A stretch of DNA of 34,210 nucleotides from a bacterium (GTDB lineage Bacteria > Elusimicrobiota > Elusimicrobia > UBA1565 > UBA9628): NCBI GenBank assembly GCA_021822495.1, contig JAKAQO010000006.1, positions 84,092 to 118,301 of the forward strand, given 5' to 3'. Of this stretch, positions 16,336 through 23,628 are shown in pieces. The position numbers and the translations under genes are program-made. Every line of letters begins with the position of its first letter. Positions within the stretch are counted from its first letter, which is position 1. The notes beneath the pieces were generated by a model. It did not search any database, was not told where the DNA came from, and saw nothing but the letters and a program-made list of their open reading frames with translations.

Positions 16336-16776
16336 ATGAACAAGAAACGAATCGGGCTGTGGACTGGGAGCATCATCGGCGTTGCCTACGCAATCGCAAC
16401 CCAAATTGACACAATACCGCCTCTATGGCTATCGACTTCAATCGTCCATTTTATCGATAACATTTTGGTTATACTGACATTTACAAATGCAGTTATTACG
16501 TTCCTGACGTTACGGTTGGTTCCCATAAGCTCAGATATATCCGATCTGATTTATGAAGCCGCAAGCGTACTGTATTTCGTCATTCTTGGTGTTCTGGTCG
16601 ACAGATTGCGAACGCGCTTTTCTAGGAGCCAGGTATTTTTTATTCTTCTCGGTTTTGTGGTTGTAAACATGGCGCTTATTTTTATTCCACTTTTTTTCTG
16701 GCGGAGACTTTTTGCTTCCGTTTTTATGGGTGGCGTTCCCCCGCTTCTTAGGAAGAACTTCACGGGGCCGCGATGA
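16336..16776 (+). CDS. Small multi-pass membrane protein, unknown
   Basis: The 146-residue protein has about four hydrophobic segments (IGLWTGSIIGVAYAIAT, DNILVILTFTNAVITFLTL, AASVLYFVILGVLV, FFILLGFVVVNMALIFIPLFFW) and a basic C-terminus. It begins 13 bases after the previous gene with only a weak ribosome binding site. The 3' end runs into the first copy of the long repeat module (about 16785). No family recognised. Confidence 0.55.
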   Translation: MNKKRIGLWTGSIIGVAYAIATQIDTIPPLWLSTSIVHFIDNILVILTFTNAVITFLTLRLVPISSDISDLIYEAASVLYFVILGVLVDRLRTRFSRSQVFFILLGFVVVNMALIFIPLFFWRRLFASVFMGGVPPLLRKNFTGPR

Positions 16777-16784
16777 AAAATGTA

Positions 16785-16920
16785 CACAGAGGCAACAACA
16801 GCGGCAAGCGGAAGAAATTATTCTTGCGGGCTTGGAGCGAAAAACAGCGGAAAAAATGAATTCAGAAATTCCGTGGGAGCATGAAGGCATGGGGGAAATA
16901 GGGACAGTCCCCATTTCCCT
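16785..16920 (+). repeat. Long repeat module, copy A
   Basis: It shares CAGAGGCAA…GCGG, GGGCTTGGAGCGAAAAA.AGCGG and the MNSEIPWE coding start with copies at 17878, 22740, 23570 and 25935. It ends in the palindrome at 16893-16919 (GGGAAATAGGGAC / GTCCCCATTTCCC). The MTKREQK part is replaced here. Confidence 0.8.
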
Positions 16921-17050
16921 TGTTCAAGGCGGTCCAGTCATTGAACCGCCGCCTCATTGGATCGTCCCTTTTGAAGACGCCGCAGATCCAAAAACGGGCG
17001 AGTGTAAAATGCATTGCTATAGAAACTTTTCTACTGGCAAATGTGAGTAA
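16856..17050 (+). CDS. Array small protein, MNSEIPWE type with Cys-rich tail (64 aa)
   Basis: The protein starts MNSEIPWEHEGMGEIGTVPI and continues LVQGGPVIEPPP as in the copy at 17990. It then diverges to a tail with three Cys (GECKMHCYRNFSTGKCE). It is soluble by composition, and the EIGTVPIS segment is encoded by the palindrome. The next gene begins 16 bases downstream. The longer frame from 16712 overlaps the preceding membrane gene and is less likely. No known family; partner of the zinc-motif protein at 17066 by position. Confidence 0.5.
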   Translation: MNSEIPWEHEGMGEIGTVPISLVQGGPVIEPPPHWIVPFEDAADPKTGECKMHCYRNFSTGKCE

Positions 17051-17065
17051 AAATTGGAGAGAAAT

Positions 17066-17908
17066 ATGGGATACATAATAGACTCAGATGCCAAAAATGC
17101 TCAAGAGGGCATTAATCCAGAAAAACTACTGTCGTTTGATAACAATGCGTTGTCCAGCTTGCAAGAGTTAAACAAGATAATATCCGAACTCTTAGGCCTA
17201 ATTTTTATAAGGGATGCCAGAAACATAAACCTGCCTACGATTATGTATTCGACGCTTGCATCTAAATATTTAAAAGCTCGACCACGCCTATGGGAAATCA
17301 CTCTGGCCATGAATATGCTGGGAATTAAAACCCCGCTTTGGCGCATCTCCGCAGCAAAGAATATTCATGGATTACGCTTAGAAGGGCCTCAAATAAATCC
17401 TCAGTCTGAATGTAAAGCCTGTTCTGGGTGTGGCCGAATCCTTTCAGTGGAGAGCGGACCCTCATCCTATCGCTATCATCGAAAATTAATCCAGAAAATG
17501 GATATTGCGAATTGCTTGCCTCCATTCTTAGTTGCCCAACACAAGCTGATGGCAAAGGCCATAGACAGAATGCGGGGAGAGGGAGTTTTTGATGATATTC
17601 TTCGGTGTGCGGAACAGTCTTTATTATCCCTCCAACTTCCGATTGACCACTACTCGCTCACTGTCGAGTCCACTATCCACATGAAAACGAAAATTGTCCA
17701 ATCATGCATTGGATTGATTCGTCTTACTCCTCGGATATTTATAAATGTGAAGGGAAAAGAAATCCCAGTTAGTTCTAAATGGGAAGCGCAGAAAATATCT
17801 GGAAAGAAATACCCTGAGCGTGTACTTTTTTTTCAAGCATGCCCTGTTTGCCTTGGCCGAGGGACGCAATATACCCGGAGGCAAAAAACGGGAAGGAAAA
17901 ATAAATGA
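17066..17908 (+). CDS. Soluble protein with two DnaJ-type zinc motifs, unknown function
   Basis: The 280-residue cytoplasmic-looking product contains exactly two CXXCXGXG motifs, CKACSGCG at 116-123 and CPVCLGRG at 259-266, which can together form one zinc site as in the DnaJ cysteine-rich domain. Here they are 140 residues apart rather than adjacent. The N-terminal part is helical (LQELNKIISELLGLIFI, LWEITLAMNMLGI); the middle is rich in beta-type segments (TPRIFINVKGKEIPV). It is one of the few non-membrane cargo proteins. ATG 17066 follows GGAGAG. The stop overlaps the next micro-ORF by four bases. Function unknown; a folding or RNA-binding role is only a guess from the motif. Confidence 0.65.
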   Translation: MGYIIDSDAKNAQEGINPEKLLSFDNNALSSLQELNKIISELLGLIFIRDARNINLPTIMYSTLASKYLKARPRLWEITLAMNMLGIKTPLWRISAAKNIHGLRLEGPQINPQSECKACSGCGRILSVESGPSSYRYHRKLIQKMDIANCLPPFLVAQHKLMAKAIDRMRGEGVFDDILRCAEQSLLSLQLPIDHYSLTVESTIHMKTKIVQSCIGLIRLTPRIFINVKGKEIPVSSKWEAQKISGKKYPERVLFFQACPVCLGRGTQYTRRQKTGRKNK

Positions 17909-18118
17909 CCAAGCGCGAGCAAAAAAGGTTGGTCCGGTCGAATCTGAAAAATATGTTTCTCAGGGCTTGGAGCGAAAAATAGCGGAGAAATGAATTCAAA
18001 AATTCCGTGGGAGCGCGAAGGCATGAGGGAAATAGGGACAGTCCCTATTTCCCTCGTTCAAGGCGGTCCAGTCATTGAACCGCCGCCTCAGCAGGTAATC
18101 GAAGCTCCGCCCGAACCA
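17878..18118 (+). repeat. Long repeat module, copy B (most complete)
   Basis: It runs from the GGAGGCAAAAAACGGGAAGG part through the MTKREQK micro-ORF and the MNSEIPWE start to the perfect 27-bp palindrome at 18027-18053. It continues with the Pro-rich coding part shared with copies A and 20351. Confidence 0.85.
17905..17982 (+). CDS. Micro-ORF of the repeat module, MTKREQK type (25 aa)
   Basis: The basic peptide MTKREQKRLVRSNLKNMFLR plus AWSEK overlaps the preceding stop by four bases (ATGA). Nearly the same frame recurs at 22774 and 25964, a frameshifted one at 23632, and an extended relative at 19572. It is conserved as sequence, but may be conserved merely because the repeat is. Confidence 0.35.
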   Translation: MTKREQKRLVRSNLKNMFLRAWSEK

Positions 18119-18145
18119 GTGATGGAGCCAAGAGGAACCCAATGA
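17990..18145 (+). CDS. Array small protein, MNSEIPWE type with Pro-rich tail ending RGTQ (51 aa)
   Basis: The product starts MNSEIPWEREGMREIGTVPI, then SLVQGGPVIEPPP and a Pro/Glu-rich tail ending PRGTQ. GGAG lies five bases upstream. Its stop overlaps the start of the family-1 membrane protein by four bases (ATGA, 18142-18145), so the two are translationally coupled. The palindrome encodes EIGTVPIS. A very similar tail occurs at 20351, also upstream of a family-1 gene. No known family; candidate cognate partner of the membrane protein. Confidence 0.55.
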   Translation: MNSKIPWEREGMREIGTVPISLVQGGPVIEPPPQQVIEAPPEPVMEPRGTQ

Positions 18146-18813
18146 AACAACCCTTTAATTGGTTTTTTAAAAATAATAACCGCAGAGTACTACTTGTATT
18201 CACCATCGCTTTTCTGCTGGTGGAAGTGTTCTCAGCTTTTGAACCAGAAATGCATCCAATTAGCCATTGGTTGCAAATTCACATACCAGTATGGCTTGCA
18301 ATTTCTGATATCGGTATTGTTGGCATCTGTCTGATGATTACGGCGCATAATCGCCCCTTGGAGCAGGATAAATACGTTTTGTCCATATTGATTCCAGCTT
18401 TACTGATTCTAAGGCCATCTATTAATGTTTTGTTAAACAGTCATGTTGTTTGGGTCAGTGGGGTTGGAGTCATTTTCTTATTAGGATCTACGTTCTATTG
18501 GGCAATTGTGACAATCCTCCGGCCATTTTTAAACTCAAGAAAAAAAGAACCGTTTCCTGAAATCAAAGGGACATACTACGCTCGCGAAGGAGAAACCTGG
18601 ACGGACGAATTCGAGCATTTAAAAGTCAAAGAAGAATTAGAATATGAGCTCTCCCAGGAATTTCCGGATTTTTGGAGCGCTTCTTCGCATTTTACGAAGC
18701 GGAAGAAATTGGAACTCTTGGAGCGGACCGCAGCGAAGTTCCATGAGAAATATGGCCGCGGGAAAATGGCGTTGAGCGTCAAGGAATTAAAAGAACGAAT
18801 AGAATCGGCGTAA
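18142..18813 (+). CDS. Family-1 array membrane protein (4 TM plus charged C-terminal domain)
   Basis: The 223-residue protein has four membrane segments within residues 15-130 and a highly charged helical C-terminal domain (EGETWTDEFEHLKVKEELEY, then FWSASSHFTKRKKLELLER). The segment HWLQIHIPVWLAISDIGIVG defines a family shared with 20596 and 23146. The C-terminal domain is almost identical to that of 20596 but absent from 23146. It overlaps the small ORF upstream by four bases. I know no family for it; the cytoplasmic charged tail might signal or bind a partner. Confidence 0.65.
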   Translation: MKQPFNWFFKNNNRRVLLVFTIAFLLVEVFSAFEPEMHPISHWLQIHIPVWLAISDIGIVGICLMITAHNRPLEQDKYVLSILIPALLILRPSINVLLNSHVVWVSGVGVIFLLGSTFYWAIVTILRPFLNSRKKEPFPEIKGTYYAREGETWTDEFEHLKVKEELEYELSQEFPDFWSASSHFTKRKKLELLERTAAKFHEKYGRGKMALSVKELKERIESA

Positions 18814-18917
18814 TCATCGTTTGCGCCGCTCAAATTCGCGCCTTGGAGGAGTCAAGAATGTCGGAAGATGGCCAAGAAGCCGTGAGGCGGGAAATAGGGA
18901 CAGTCCCTATTTCCACT
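18592..18917 (+). repeat. 326-bp duplicated segment, copy 1
   Basis: This matches 21031-21356 without gaps, with only about a dozen differences by eye. It covers the C-terminal domain of the family-1 protein, the intergenic part, the start of the next small ORF and the palindrome, and stops a few bases after it. Confidence 0.88.
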
Positions 18918-19040
18918 ACCACTCCTGCTGGAGTGCCCGTTGCCGGAGCGCTCAGCGTAGGAATTGTTGGAGTAGGATCCTGGGCCAGCGCGGCAGAACT
19001 TAACGCACTCCTAACTTGCCGACATCAAGGAGGAAAATAA
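18858..19040 (+). CDS. Array small protein, MSEDGQEAVRREIG type with hydrophobic tail (60 aa)
   Basis: TTGGAGGAG lies eight bases before ATG 18858. The product starts MSEDGQEAVRREIGTVPIST and continues into a Gly/Val/Ala-rich hydrophobic segment (GVPVAGALSVGIVGVGSW) ending LLTCRHQGGK. Its stop overlaps the next ATG (TAATG). The same start recurs at 21297 with a much shorter tail. The hydrophobic tail could form one membrane helix, so a bitopic or pore-type peptide is possible, but no bacteriocin or holin signature is convincing. Confidence 0.5.
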   Translation: MSEDGQEAVRREIGTVPISTTTPAGVPVAGALSVGIVGVGSWASAAELNALLTCRHQGGK

Positions 19041-19522
19041 TGAACTGGATCGAATTTACAATTAAATCCTGGTATCACGCCCACTCTAGCCTTTTCCTAA
19101 CTTTCGTGGCAATAGCGGGAATTATTGGCGGACATTTTGAATCTGAGAAAAATCTGGGTGGAGCAATTTTTACTTGGCTGATTTCTCTATCAGCTTTGAT
19201 GGGAGCCATTATGCCTTTTTTCCCGTGCGAACCGTCCTATCCTTGGCATATCGCGATGCTCATCGTTTATTTATGTCTCCCTTTACTTATTATTTTTAGA
19301 CGCAAGAAGCAGAGTGGCGAAGAGACCTCTAAAAAACCATCTCTTAAAAGACCTCGTATGTTATTGATTGTGGGAAAGGGCGCAGGCGGAGGGTTAATCG
19401 CATTTATTACTTGCTGGGGTGTTCATTTGGGTTTAGCAGTAGCTACAATCGTCGGCGGAATCTTTGGGTTAATAGTCATCATTAGTTGGATAATTGAAGG
19501 CAAAAACAATAAAAATCAATGA
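19040..19522 (+). CDS. Family-2 array membrane protein
   Basis: The 160-residue product has AAGGAGG upstream and about five hydrophobic segments. Its N-terminal half (W..AHSSLFLTFVAIAGIIGG, then ESEKNLGGAIFTWLISLSAL) is homologous to 26865 (AHRSISFLILAIFLSIGG, ESKRSLTSAIFTW) and more distantly to 26203. The C-terminal half adds a Lys-rich loop and two more helices. It follows a small ORF with a one-base overlap (TAATG). No known family recognised. Confidence 0.65.
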   Translation: MNWIEFTIKSWYHAHSSLFLTFVAIAGIIGGHFESEKNLGGAIFTWLISLSALMGAIMPFFPCEPSYPWHIAMLIVYLCLPLLIIFRRKKQSGEETSKKPSLKRPRMLLIVGKGAGGGLIAFITCWGVHLGLAVATIVGGIFGLIVIISWIIEGKNNKNQ

Positions 19523-19571
19523 AATATGCTACTCCCTAAAAAGAAATTACGCGAACATATAGGGGAAATAA

Positions 19572-19763
19572 ATGAGCAATCGCGAGCAAAAAAGGTTGGT
19601 CCGGTCTGGTGGAATTGGAGAAATTGGGGGGTATATTAATTTTGGCGGACCGCCAAATGCTGGAATTCAGATACCGACACTGGGAATCGGATGGGGGATA
19701 GGCGGTGGTTATTTTACTGGAGTGATTGATACATCTCCTCTTAGACCTTGGACAATTAAATGA
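19572..19763 (+). CDS. Glycine-rich small protein, MSNREQK type (63 aa)
   Basis: The N-terminus MSNREQKRLVRS matches the MTKREQK micro-ORFs of the repeat modules, but here the frame stays open. It continues into GGIGEIGGYINFGGPP, then IPTLGIGWGIGGGYFTG. The Gly-rich amphipathic part recalls secreted peptides, but there is no leader peptide, double-glycine site or Cys. Its stop overlaps the next gene by four bases (ATGA). GGGG precedes the start. It may be the intact form of which the micro-ORFs are decayed copies. Confidence 0.5.
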   Translation: MSNREQKRLVRSGGIGEIGGYINFGGPPNAGIQIPTLGIGWGIGGGYFTGVIDTSPLRPWTIK

Positions 19764-19993
19764 ATCTAATATGGCAAGCGTTGCTCGATTGGAGCTTTTT
19801 CTTGATTATGTTATTTAAGGGGCAAGAAAACTGCGAAAGAGCGATTAGTATTTCTAAATCCATGCACAAGGAGGGCTGGGAACCGCCTAAGATCACTTTA
19901 TTAATGGTTGATGTTGTGAGATACACGCTAACCATAGGCGCTCTTCTGGCGGCCTGTATTGATACTGTACGATTGTTATCCTCATACTTTTGA
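19760..19993 (+). CDS. Small two-helix membrane protein
   Basis: The 77-residue protein has an N-terminal helix (WQALLDWSFFLIMLF), a polar stretch (GQENCERAISISKSMHKEGW) and a C-terminal helix (TLTIGALLAACIDTVRLL). It starts within the stop of the Gly-rich peptide gene (four-base overlap), so the two are coupled. It is not recognisably related to the other array families. Confidence 0.5.
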   Translation: MNLIWQALLDWSFFLIMLFKGQENCERAISISKSMHKEGWEPPKITLLMVDVVRYTLTIGALLAACIDTVRLLSSYF

Positions 19994-20004
19994 TAAAGGA
20001 GAAA

Positions 20005-20346
20005 ATGGCAGATACAGCTACTCATCTTTTAAAGGCAGGAATAGGTCTCGCGGGACTTATATTCTTTATGGGGATGAGAAAGAGACTTCTTTACGCCGAT
20101 GGGAAATCCCATAAAGCGCTGATAAAGAAAAGTCCCCGGTGGGCGCAAAATATTGCCTCTCTGCTTTTATTCTTTCCACTTTGTCTCGGGATATGCGTTG
20201 AGTTGTTCCGCGCATTCGATCCTGGTTTTATACTTTCTCGACGGGTGTCTTTTGTTTTTTCAGCGGGTTGCCTCGCGGGACTCATGCTTTTGGCATTGGG
20301 CATAAAAATTTATGCAATGTTCTCGAAAAAGCGGGTTAAGGAATGA
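20005..20346 (+). CDS. Family-3 array membrane protein (113 aa)
   Basis: AAAGGAG precedes ATG 20005. The product starts MADTATHLLKAGIGLAGLIF, has a basic loop (KSHKALIKKSPRWAQNIA), then two or three helices and ends KIYAMFSKKRVKE. It is a close paralogue of 29388; their last 50 residues are identical and DNA identity continues through the palindrome downstream. The start MADTAT also matches MPDTAT at 29093. Function unknown. Confidence 0.65.
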   Translation: MADTATHLLKAGIGLAGLIFFMGMRKRLLYADGKSHKALIKKSPRWAQNIASLLLFFPLCLGICVELFRAFDPGFILSRRVSFVFSAGCLAGLMLLALGIKIYAMFSKKRVKE

Positions 20347-20380
20347 CCTCATGAGTGAAACAGGGACAGTCCCCATTTCC
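20194..20380 (+). repeat. 187-bp duplicated segment, copy 1
   Basis: This matches 29574-29760 with about three differences by eye. It covers the end of the family-3 gene, the start of the next small ORF and the palindrome; similarity ends at the palindrome edge (CTTGTTCAAG here, ACTGGTCCTG there). Confidence 0.9.
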
Positions 20381-20458
20381 CTTGTTCAAGGCGGTCCGCC
20401 TCAAACAGTAATCGAAGCTCCGCCCGAACCAGTGATTGCGCCGAGAGGAACCCAATGA
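20351..20458 (+). CDS. Array small protein, MSETGTVPIS type ending RGTQ (35 aa)
   Basis: The product begins directly with MSETGTVPIS and carries the Pro-rich tail LVQGGPP…IEAPPEPVIAPRGTQ seen at 17990. The ATG overlapping its stop is followed by AAATAA, so the gene that should be coupled here is lost. The real family-1 gene starts 138 bases later at 20596. This looks like a module whose membrane gene was cut off and replaced. Confidence 0.45.
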   Translation: MSETGTVPISLVQGGPPQTVIEAPPEPVIAPRGTQ

Positions 20459-20595
20459 AATAATTTCTGAATATTAAAAACTAAGTAGGCAGGTCTTTTC
20501 GACTTTCCCATAAATCAGAGGAACAGTAGTAGCAATAAAAGGAGGACTCAGAGAAATAAATTTAGAAATTTAAAAGTGAAGAGAGGAAATCATTT

Positions 20596-21252
20596 ATGAA
20601 ACGACTATTGAATTACTCCCGAAAGGATAGACCTCGAGGATATATACTTATTGTGCTCTTTGCATCTTTAATAGGGATGGGCGTGTCAGCCCTTAAGCCA
20701 GAAATGCGCTCAGCTAGTTATTGGATTCAGATACACGCTCCAATATGGATTGCAGTGACAGACACTGCCATAGTAGGCTTTTGTTTAATCCTCATCGCAC
20801 ATGCATTGCGCACCAAGTCGCCTAAATCTATTTCAGCCATACTGGCTCTCGCTTATACGACTTTTACTCCTACTTTCGTAGTGATGTATGGCGACACGCC
20901 AAAACTCGGGATGATATTGGAGATTTTTTTAGTTGCATGCGTATTGTATGCAGCTATGATGGTATCGCTTGTAGTGAGTGGAGAGGAAGGTTTTTTGAGA
21001 GAAGTCAAGGATATTCCCATGCAGGGAGAAGAAACCTGGACGGACGAATTCGAGCATTTAAAAGTCAAAGAAGAATTAGAATATGAGCTCTCCCAGGAAT
21101 TTCCGGATTTTTGGAGCGCTTCTTCGCATTTTACGAAGCGGAAGAAATTGGAACTCTTGGAGCGGGCCGCTGCAAAGTTCCATGAGAAATATGGCCGCAG
21201 GGAAATGGCGTTGATCGTTAAGGAATTAAAAGAACGAATAGAATCGGCGTAA
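20596..21252 (+). CDS. Family-1 array membrane protein, paralogue of 18142
   Basis: The 218-residue product follows GAGAGGAAATC and has the family-1 layout: four helices including YWIQIHAPIWIAVTDTAIVG, then the charged C-terminal domain. The N-terminal membrane half is clearly diverged from 18142, whereas the C-terminal domain is almost identical. That mosaic pattern points to recent replacement or gene conversion. The 137 bases before it (20459-20595) contain no ORF apart from remnants. Confidence 0.65.
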   Translation: MKRLLNYSRKDRPRGYILIVLFASLIGMGVSALKPEMRSASYWIQIHAPIWIAVTDTAIVGFCLILIAHALRTKSPKSISAILALAYTTFTPTFVVMYGDTPKLGMILEIFLVACVLYAAMMVSLVVSGEEGFLREVKDIPMQGEETWTDEFEHLKVKEELEYELSQEFPDFWSASSHFTKRKKLELLERAAAKFHEKYGRREMALIVKELKERIESA

Positions 21253-21356
21253 TTATCGTTTGCGCCGCTCAAATTCGCGCCTTGGAGGAGTCAAGGATGT
21301 CGAAAGATGGCCAAGAAGCCGTGAGGCGGGAAATAGGGACAGTCCCTATTTCCACT
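21031..21356 (+). repeat. 326-bp duplicated segment, copy 2
   Basis: Partner of 18592-18917, at the same length with no gaps. Similarity stops just after the palindrome (CCACTGGG here, CCACTACC there). Confidence 0.88.
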
Positions 21357-21374
21357 GGGAGGATAAGGGCCTAG
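21297..21374 (+). CDS. Array small protein, MSKDGQEAVRREIG type, short (25 aa)
   Basis: GGAGGAG lies upstream of the start. MSKDGQEAVRREIGTVPIST then GRIRA and TAG. The first 20 residues match 18858, but the tail is only five residues. The next membrane gene starts ten bases later. It could be the minimal form of the small-ORF family or a truncated copy. Confidence 0.4.
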   Translation: MSKDGQEAVRREIGTVPISTGRIRA

Positions 21375-21383
21375 AGGACAGTA

Positions 21384-22277
21384 ATGAATACAAACAAAAA
21401 AATTCCGTCTCCGGTGGTTGGAATTTATCAGAGCATATCCATAGTTTTCAGTTGTAGCCTGACTCTATGGCTTATACATGCCATCGGATTTAAAATAAGA
21501 ATTCTTCGCGCCATAGGAACATTCACCCTTACCTCTATTTATGGAGTTGTACTCTTTCAAAATAAGCCCGATTTAAGAGGCCTCAAATTCGGCACTTTTA
21601 ATATTTTTCAAAAATTGATTTTTATTTATTGTTTATGTGTTTTGAGCGATATTTCTCTACTCTATTTAAGAGACGGTCAGTTTGTTTGGGTCTTGTTGAC
21701 CTTGACTATAGTCCTCGTCCTTTCTTCAGTTATGTTGTGGATGTTCTATCTGCCAGAAACGAAGTTTTCGGGCAATCTATTTTTCACCTCTCCGTCTAAC
21801 ATGCGGCCCATAACAGAACTTTCTATGGCGTTTTCAATTTTGTTTACATCCTCGTTGCTTATTTTTGCATCCACATGGTTTATTCACGGAAAATCATATC
21901 TCAATGGATTTTTAGCGATAACCCTCTTTTCGATAGTCGGATTCTTCGGAATTTTGCCATTACGCTTAGAATTTTGGGTAAAAAAATATCCTTTTCTTTT
22001 GAATCCGGACGCGTTTTTTGATCTTCCGGAGATACTCCCAGGATTGACGCCCACACTGTCGATATTATTCATATCATCCCTCATTGGATTCCTATTCTGG
22101 CTTAACATAGTTTTCCTAACCCATTTTGGTCCACCGCGAAATGCAGTTCTCAGTTTCGGGATTGAAGCATTATCCATTGGGTTTATTTTTAAATCCTTTC
22201 TTGTAAAAGCCCGTAGGAAAAGCAACAAAAGATTTGATGATGTACCCAGAGACAAAAGAAGCGGGAAGCAGAAATAA
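21384..22277 (+). CDS. Eight-helix membrane protein, unknown
   Basis: The 297-residue product has AGAGGA before ATG 21384 and about eight hydrophobic segments spread over its length, ending in a basic tail (RRKSNKRFDDVPRDKRSGKQK). The last codons coincide with the CAGAG-CAAAAGAAGCGGGAAG start that also begins the long repeat modules, so the gene end was probably shaped by recombination there. It is larger than the other array proteins and shows no conserved transporter motif that I recognise. Confidence 0.6.
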   Translation: MNTNKKIPSPVVGIYQSISIVFSCSLTLWLIHAIGFKIRILRAIGTFTLTSIYGVVLFQNKPDLRGLKFGTFNIFQKLIFIYCLCVLSDISLLYLRDGQFVWVLLTLTIVLVLSSVMLWMFYLPETKFSGNLFFTSPSNMRPITELSMAFSILFTSSLLIFASTWFIHGKSYLNGFLAITLFSIVGFFGILPLRLEFWVKKYPFLLNPDAFFDLPEILPGLTPTLSILFISSLIGFLFWLNIVFLTHFGPPRNAVLSFGIEALSIGFIFKSFLVKARRKSNKRFDDVPRDKRSGKQK

Positions 22278-22291
22278 AAGGAGTGCAAACT

Positions 22292-22762
22292 ATGATCAAA
22301 GTGAAAAATTGGGTTATTTTGATGATGTTGGCAACCATGGCTATTTCTTTGTTTTATGGTTGCGATCTTAGATACGGATTTCTCCTCGGAAATTTTCGCT
22401 TATCGAAGAATTCGAGACTTCCACAATGGATATCAATTCCCCCTGGATATGCAAGATCAGATTTGAACGTCGATATTGTGCAATATTCGTATCGTACAGT
22501 GTTTCTTGTTTATGGTCCGCCGCCAGAGAAGAAACTTCTACTTGAGAAAGCAGGCGTGGAGCGATTGCATCCCGTTTCTCAACGAGAATTCGATGCCCAC
22601 CAGACAGGGGCAGTTTACCCAAATTATTCAATAATCACAGTTGATGGTATCAGCGAAATTTTCGAGCAACAGAAACCAGGAAATGTTTTGTTTATCACAG
22701 ATGATCCATACCTAAAAAAAATACTCCCAAGACAGAAAGCCACTACGATCCAGAAACAATGA
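22292..22762 (+). CDS. Membrane-anchored or lipoprotein-like small exported protein
   Basis: AAGGAG lies nine bases before ATG 22292. The 156-residue product has one N-terminal hydrophobic segment (WVILMMLATMAISLFYGCD), possibly a signal anchor or an atypical lipobox with C24, and a soluble remainder (VQYSYRTVFLVYGPPPEKKL, GISEIFEQQKPGNVLFITDD). No family recognised. It lies 14 bases after the preceding gene and just upstream of repeat copy G. Confidence 0.55.
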   Translation: MIKVKNWVILMMLATMAISLFYGCDLRYGFLLGNFRLSKNSRLPQWISIPPGYARSDLNVDIVQYSYRTVFLVYGPPPEKKLLLEKAGVERLHPVSQREFDAHQTGAVYPNYSIITVDGISEIFEQQKPGNVLFITDDPYLKKILPRQKATTIQKQ

Positions 22763-22957
22763 AAGGAAAATAAATGACCAAGCGCGAGCAAAAAAACTTG
22801 GCCCGGTTGAATTTAAAAAATATGTTTTTCATTGGGAGGGTAGCGGGGAAAAATGAATTCAGAAATTCCGTGGGAGCGTGAGGGCATGAGGGAAATAGGA
22901 ACAGCCCCTGACATGAATTGCCAAGCCTTGGGAGTGGGGGACAGTCCCCATTTCCCC
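22740..22957 (+). repeat. Long repeat module, copy G (degenerate first palindrome, second palindrome downstream)
   Basis: The MTKREQK and MNSEIPWE parts are present. The usual palindrome is degraded (AATAGGAACAGCCCCTGAC at about 22893), followed by GACATGAATTGCCAAGCCTTG and a fresh GGGGGACAGTCCCC at about 22937. The same GACATGAATTGCC insertion is in copy L (27217). Confidence 0.75.
22774..22881 (+). CDS. Micro-ORF of the repeat module, MTKREQK type (35 aa)
   Basis: MTKREQKNLARLNLKNMFF is followed by IGRVAGKNEFRNSVGA and TGA. The frame lacks the TAG found in copies B and J and overlaps the next small ORF in another frame. It is possibly a by-product of the repeat rather than a protein. Confidence 0.25.
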   Translation: MTKREQKNLARLNLKNMFFIGRVAGKNEFRNSVGA

Positions 22958-23149
22958 TTGCAAGGGGGGCGAACCGGGGCTACACTTCTTGGAACGCTTT
23001 TTCGCGAAGGAGGCGGCATGAAAAAAATATTTGGGCGAGCCGGATTTTTCCCTCCCCTTGCGGGAGAAGGTGTCAGGACGAGGGAAATATTATTTTCGGC
23101 GGTTTTGATCGTGGCCTGGACTGTTGTCGCGGCAAGAGGAACCCAATGA
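22853..23149 (+). CDS. Array small protein, MNSEIPWE type with TM tail ending RGTQ (98 aa)
   Basis: This is the longest member: MNSEIPWEREGMREIGTAPD, a Gly-rich middle, a basic stretch (GGGMKKIFGRAGFF) and a hydrophobic segment (ILFSAVLIVAWTVVA) ending ARGTQ. Its stop overlaps the family-1 gene at 23146 by four bases. The RGTQ ending is shared with 17990 and 20351 although the rest of the tail is unrelated. The reading frame was extended through inserted sequence carrying a second palindrome. Confidence 0.5.
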   Translation: MNSEIPWEREGMREIGTAPDMNCQALGVGDSPHFPLQGGRTGATLLGTLFREGGGMKKIFGRAGFFPPLAGEGVRTREILFSAVLIVAWTVVAARGTQ

Positions 23150-23628
23150 GAAAAAAATATGACTCTTTTAAAGAAATTTTCAAGAAAGGTCCCCTAAAGT
23201 TATCTCCAAATCTAAAAGTTACTGATTATATAATTGCATCGTCTGTCATCGTTGTACTTGTGGCAGCCCTTATATTGAGGCATTATACATCCTCTTCGCA
23301 GCCCATCGGCTATTGGCTGGAAAATCATATTCCTGTCTGGTTTGCATTCGCGGACATTGTAATAGTTAGTATATGCGCTATATTAGTTATACATCTGCCC
23401 TTTAGAATAGCCGGATTTTTTTGGGTATTATTCTTGCTGGCTCTCTCGATTCTAATGCCATGTCTTCACATTGCTCTGAACAATCGTTATGGATTGTGGA
23501 CACTAGCTTTCCTCTGCATAAGTTCAATATATAGCGTATTTGGAACTGTATGGCAATCACGCCTCGGCCAGAGGCAAAAGGACGGTGTATCCGGAAGCAG
23601 AAATGACACAGGGAAGCAGGAAAAATAA
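23146..23628 (+). CDS. Family-1 array membrane protein without the C-terminal domain
   Basis: The 160-residue product has about four helices with the family-1 signature YWLENHIPVWFAFADIVIVS. It ends in a short polar tail (RQKDGVSGSRNDTGKQEK) instead of the charged domain of 18142 and 20596. ATG 23146 overlaps the small ORF by four bases. The tail codons are part of the start of the next repeat module (copy H), suggesting that recombination replaced the original C-terminus. Confidence 0.6.
   Translation: MRKKYDSFKEIFKKGPLKLSPNLKVTDYIIASSVIVVLVAALILRHYTSSSQPIGYWLENHIPVWFAFADIVIVSICAILVIHLPFRIAGFFWVLFLLALSILMPCLHIALNNRYGLWTLAFLCISSIYSVFGTVWQSRLGQRQKDGVSGSRNDTGKQEK

Noticed and set aside
18858-19040. 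Class II bacteriocin
   Set aside because: The tail is Gly-rich and hydrophobic, but there is no double-glycine leader, no transporter gene and no typical motif.
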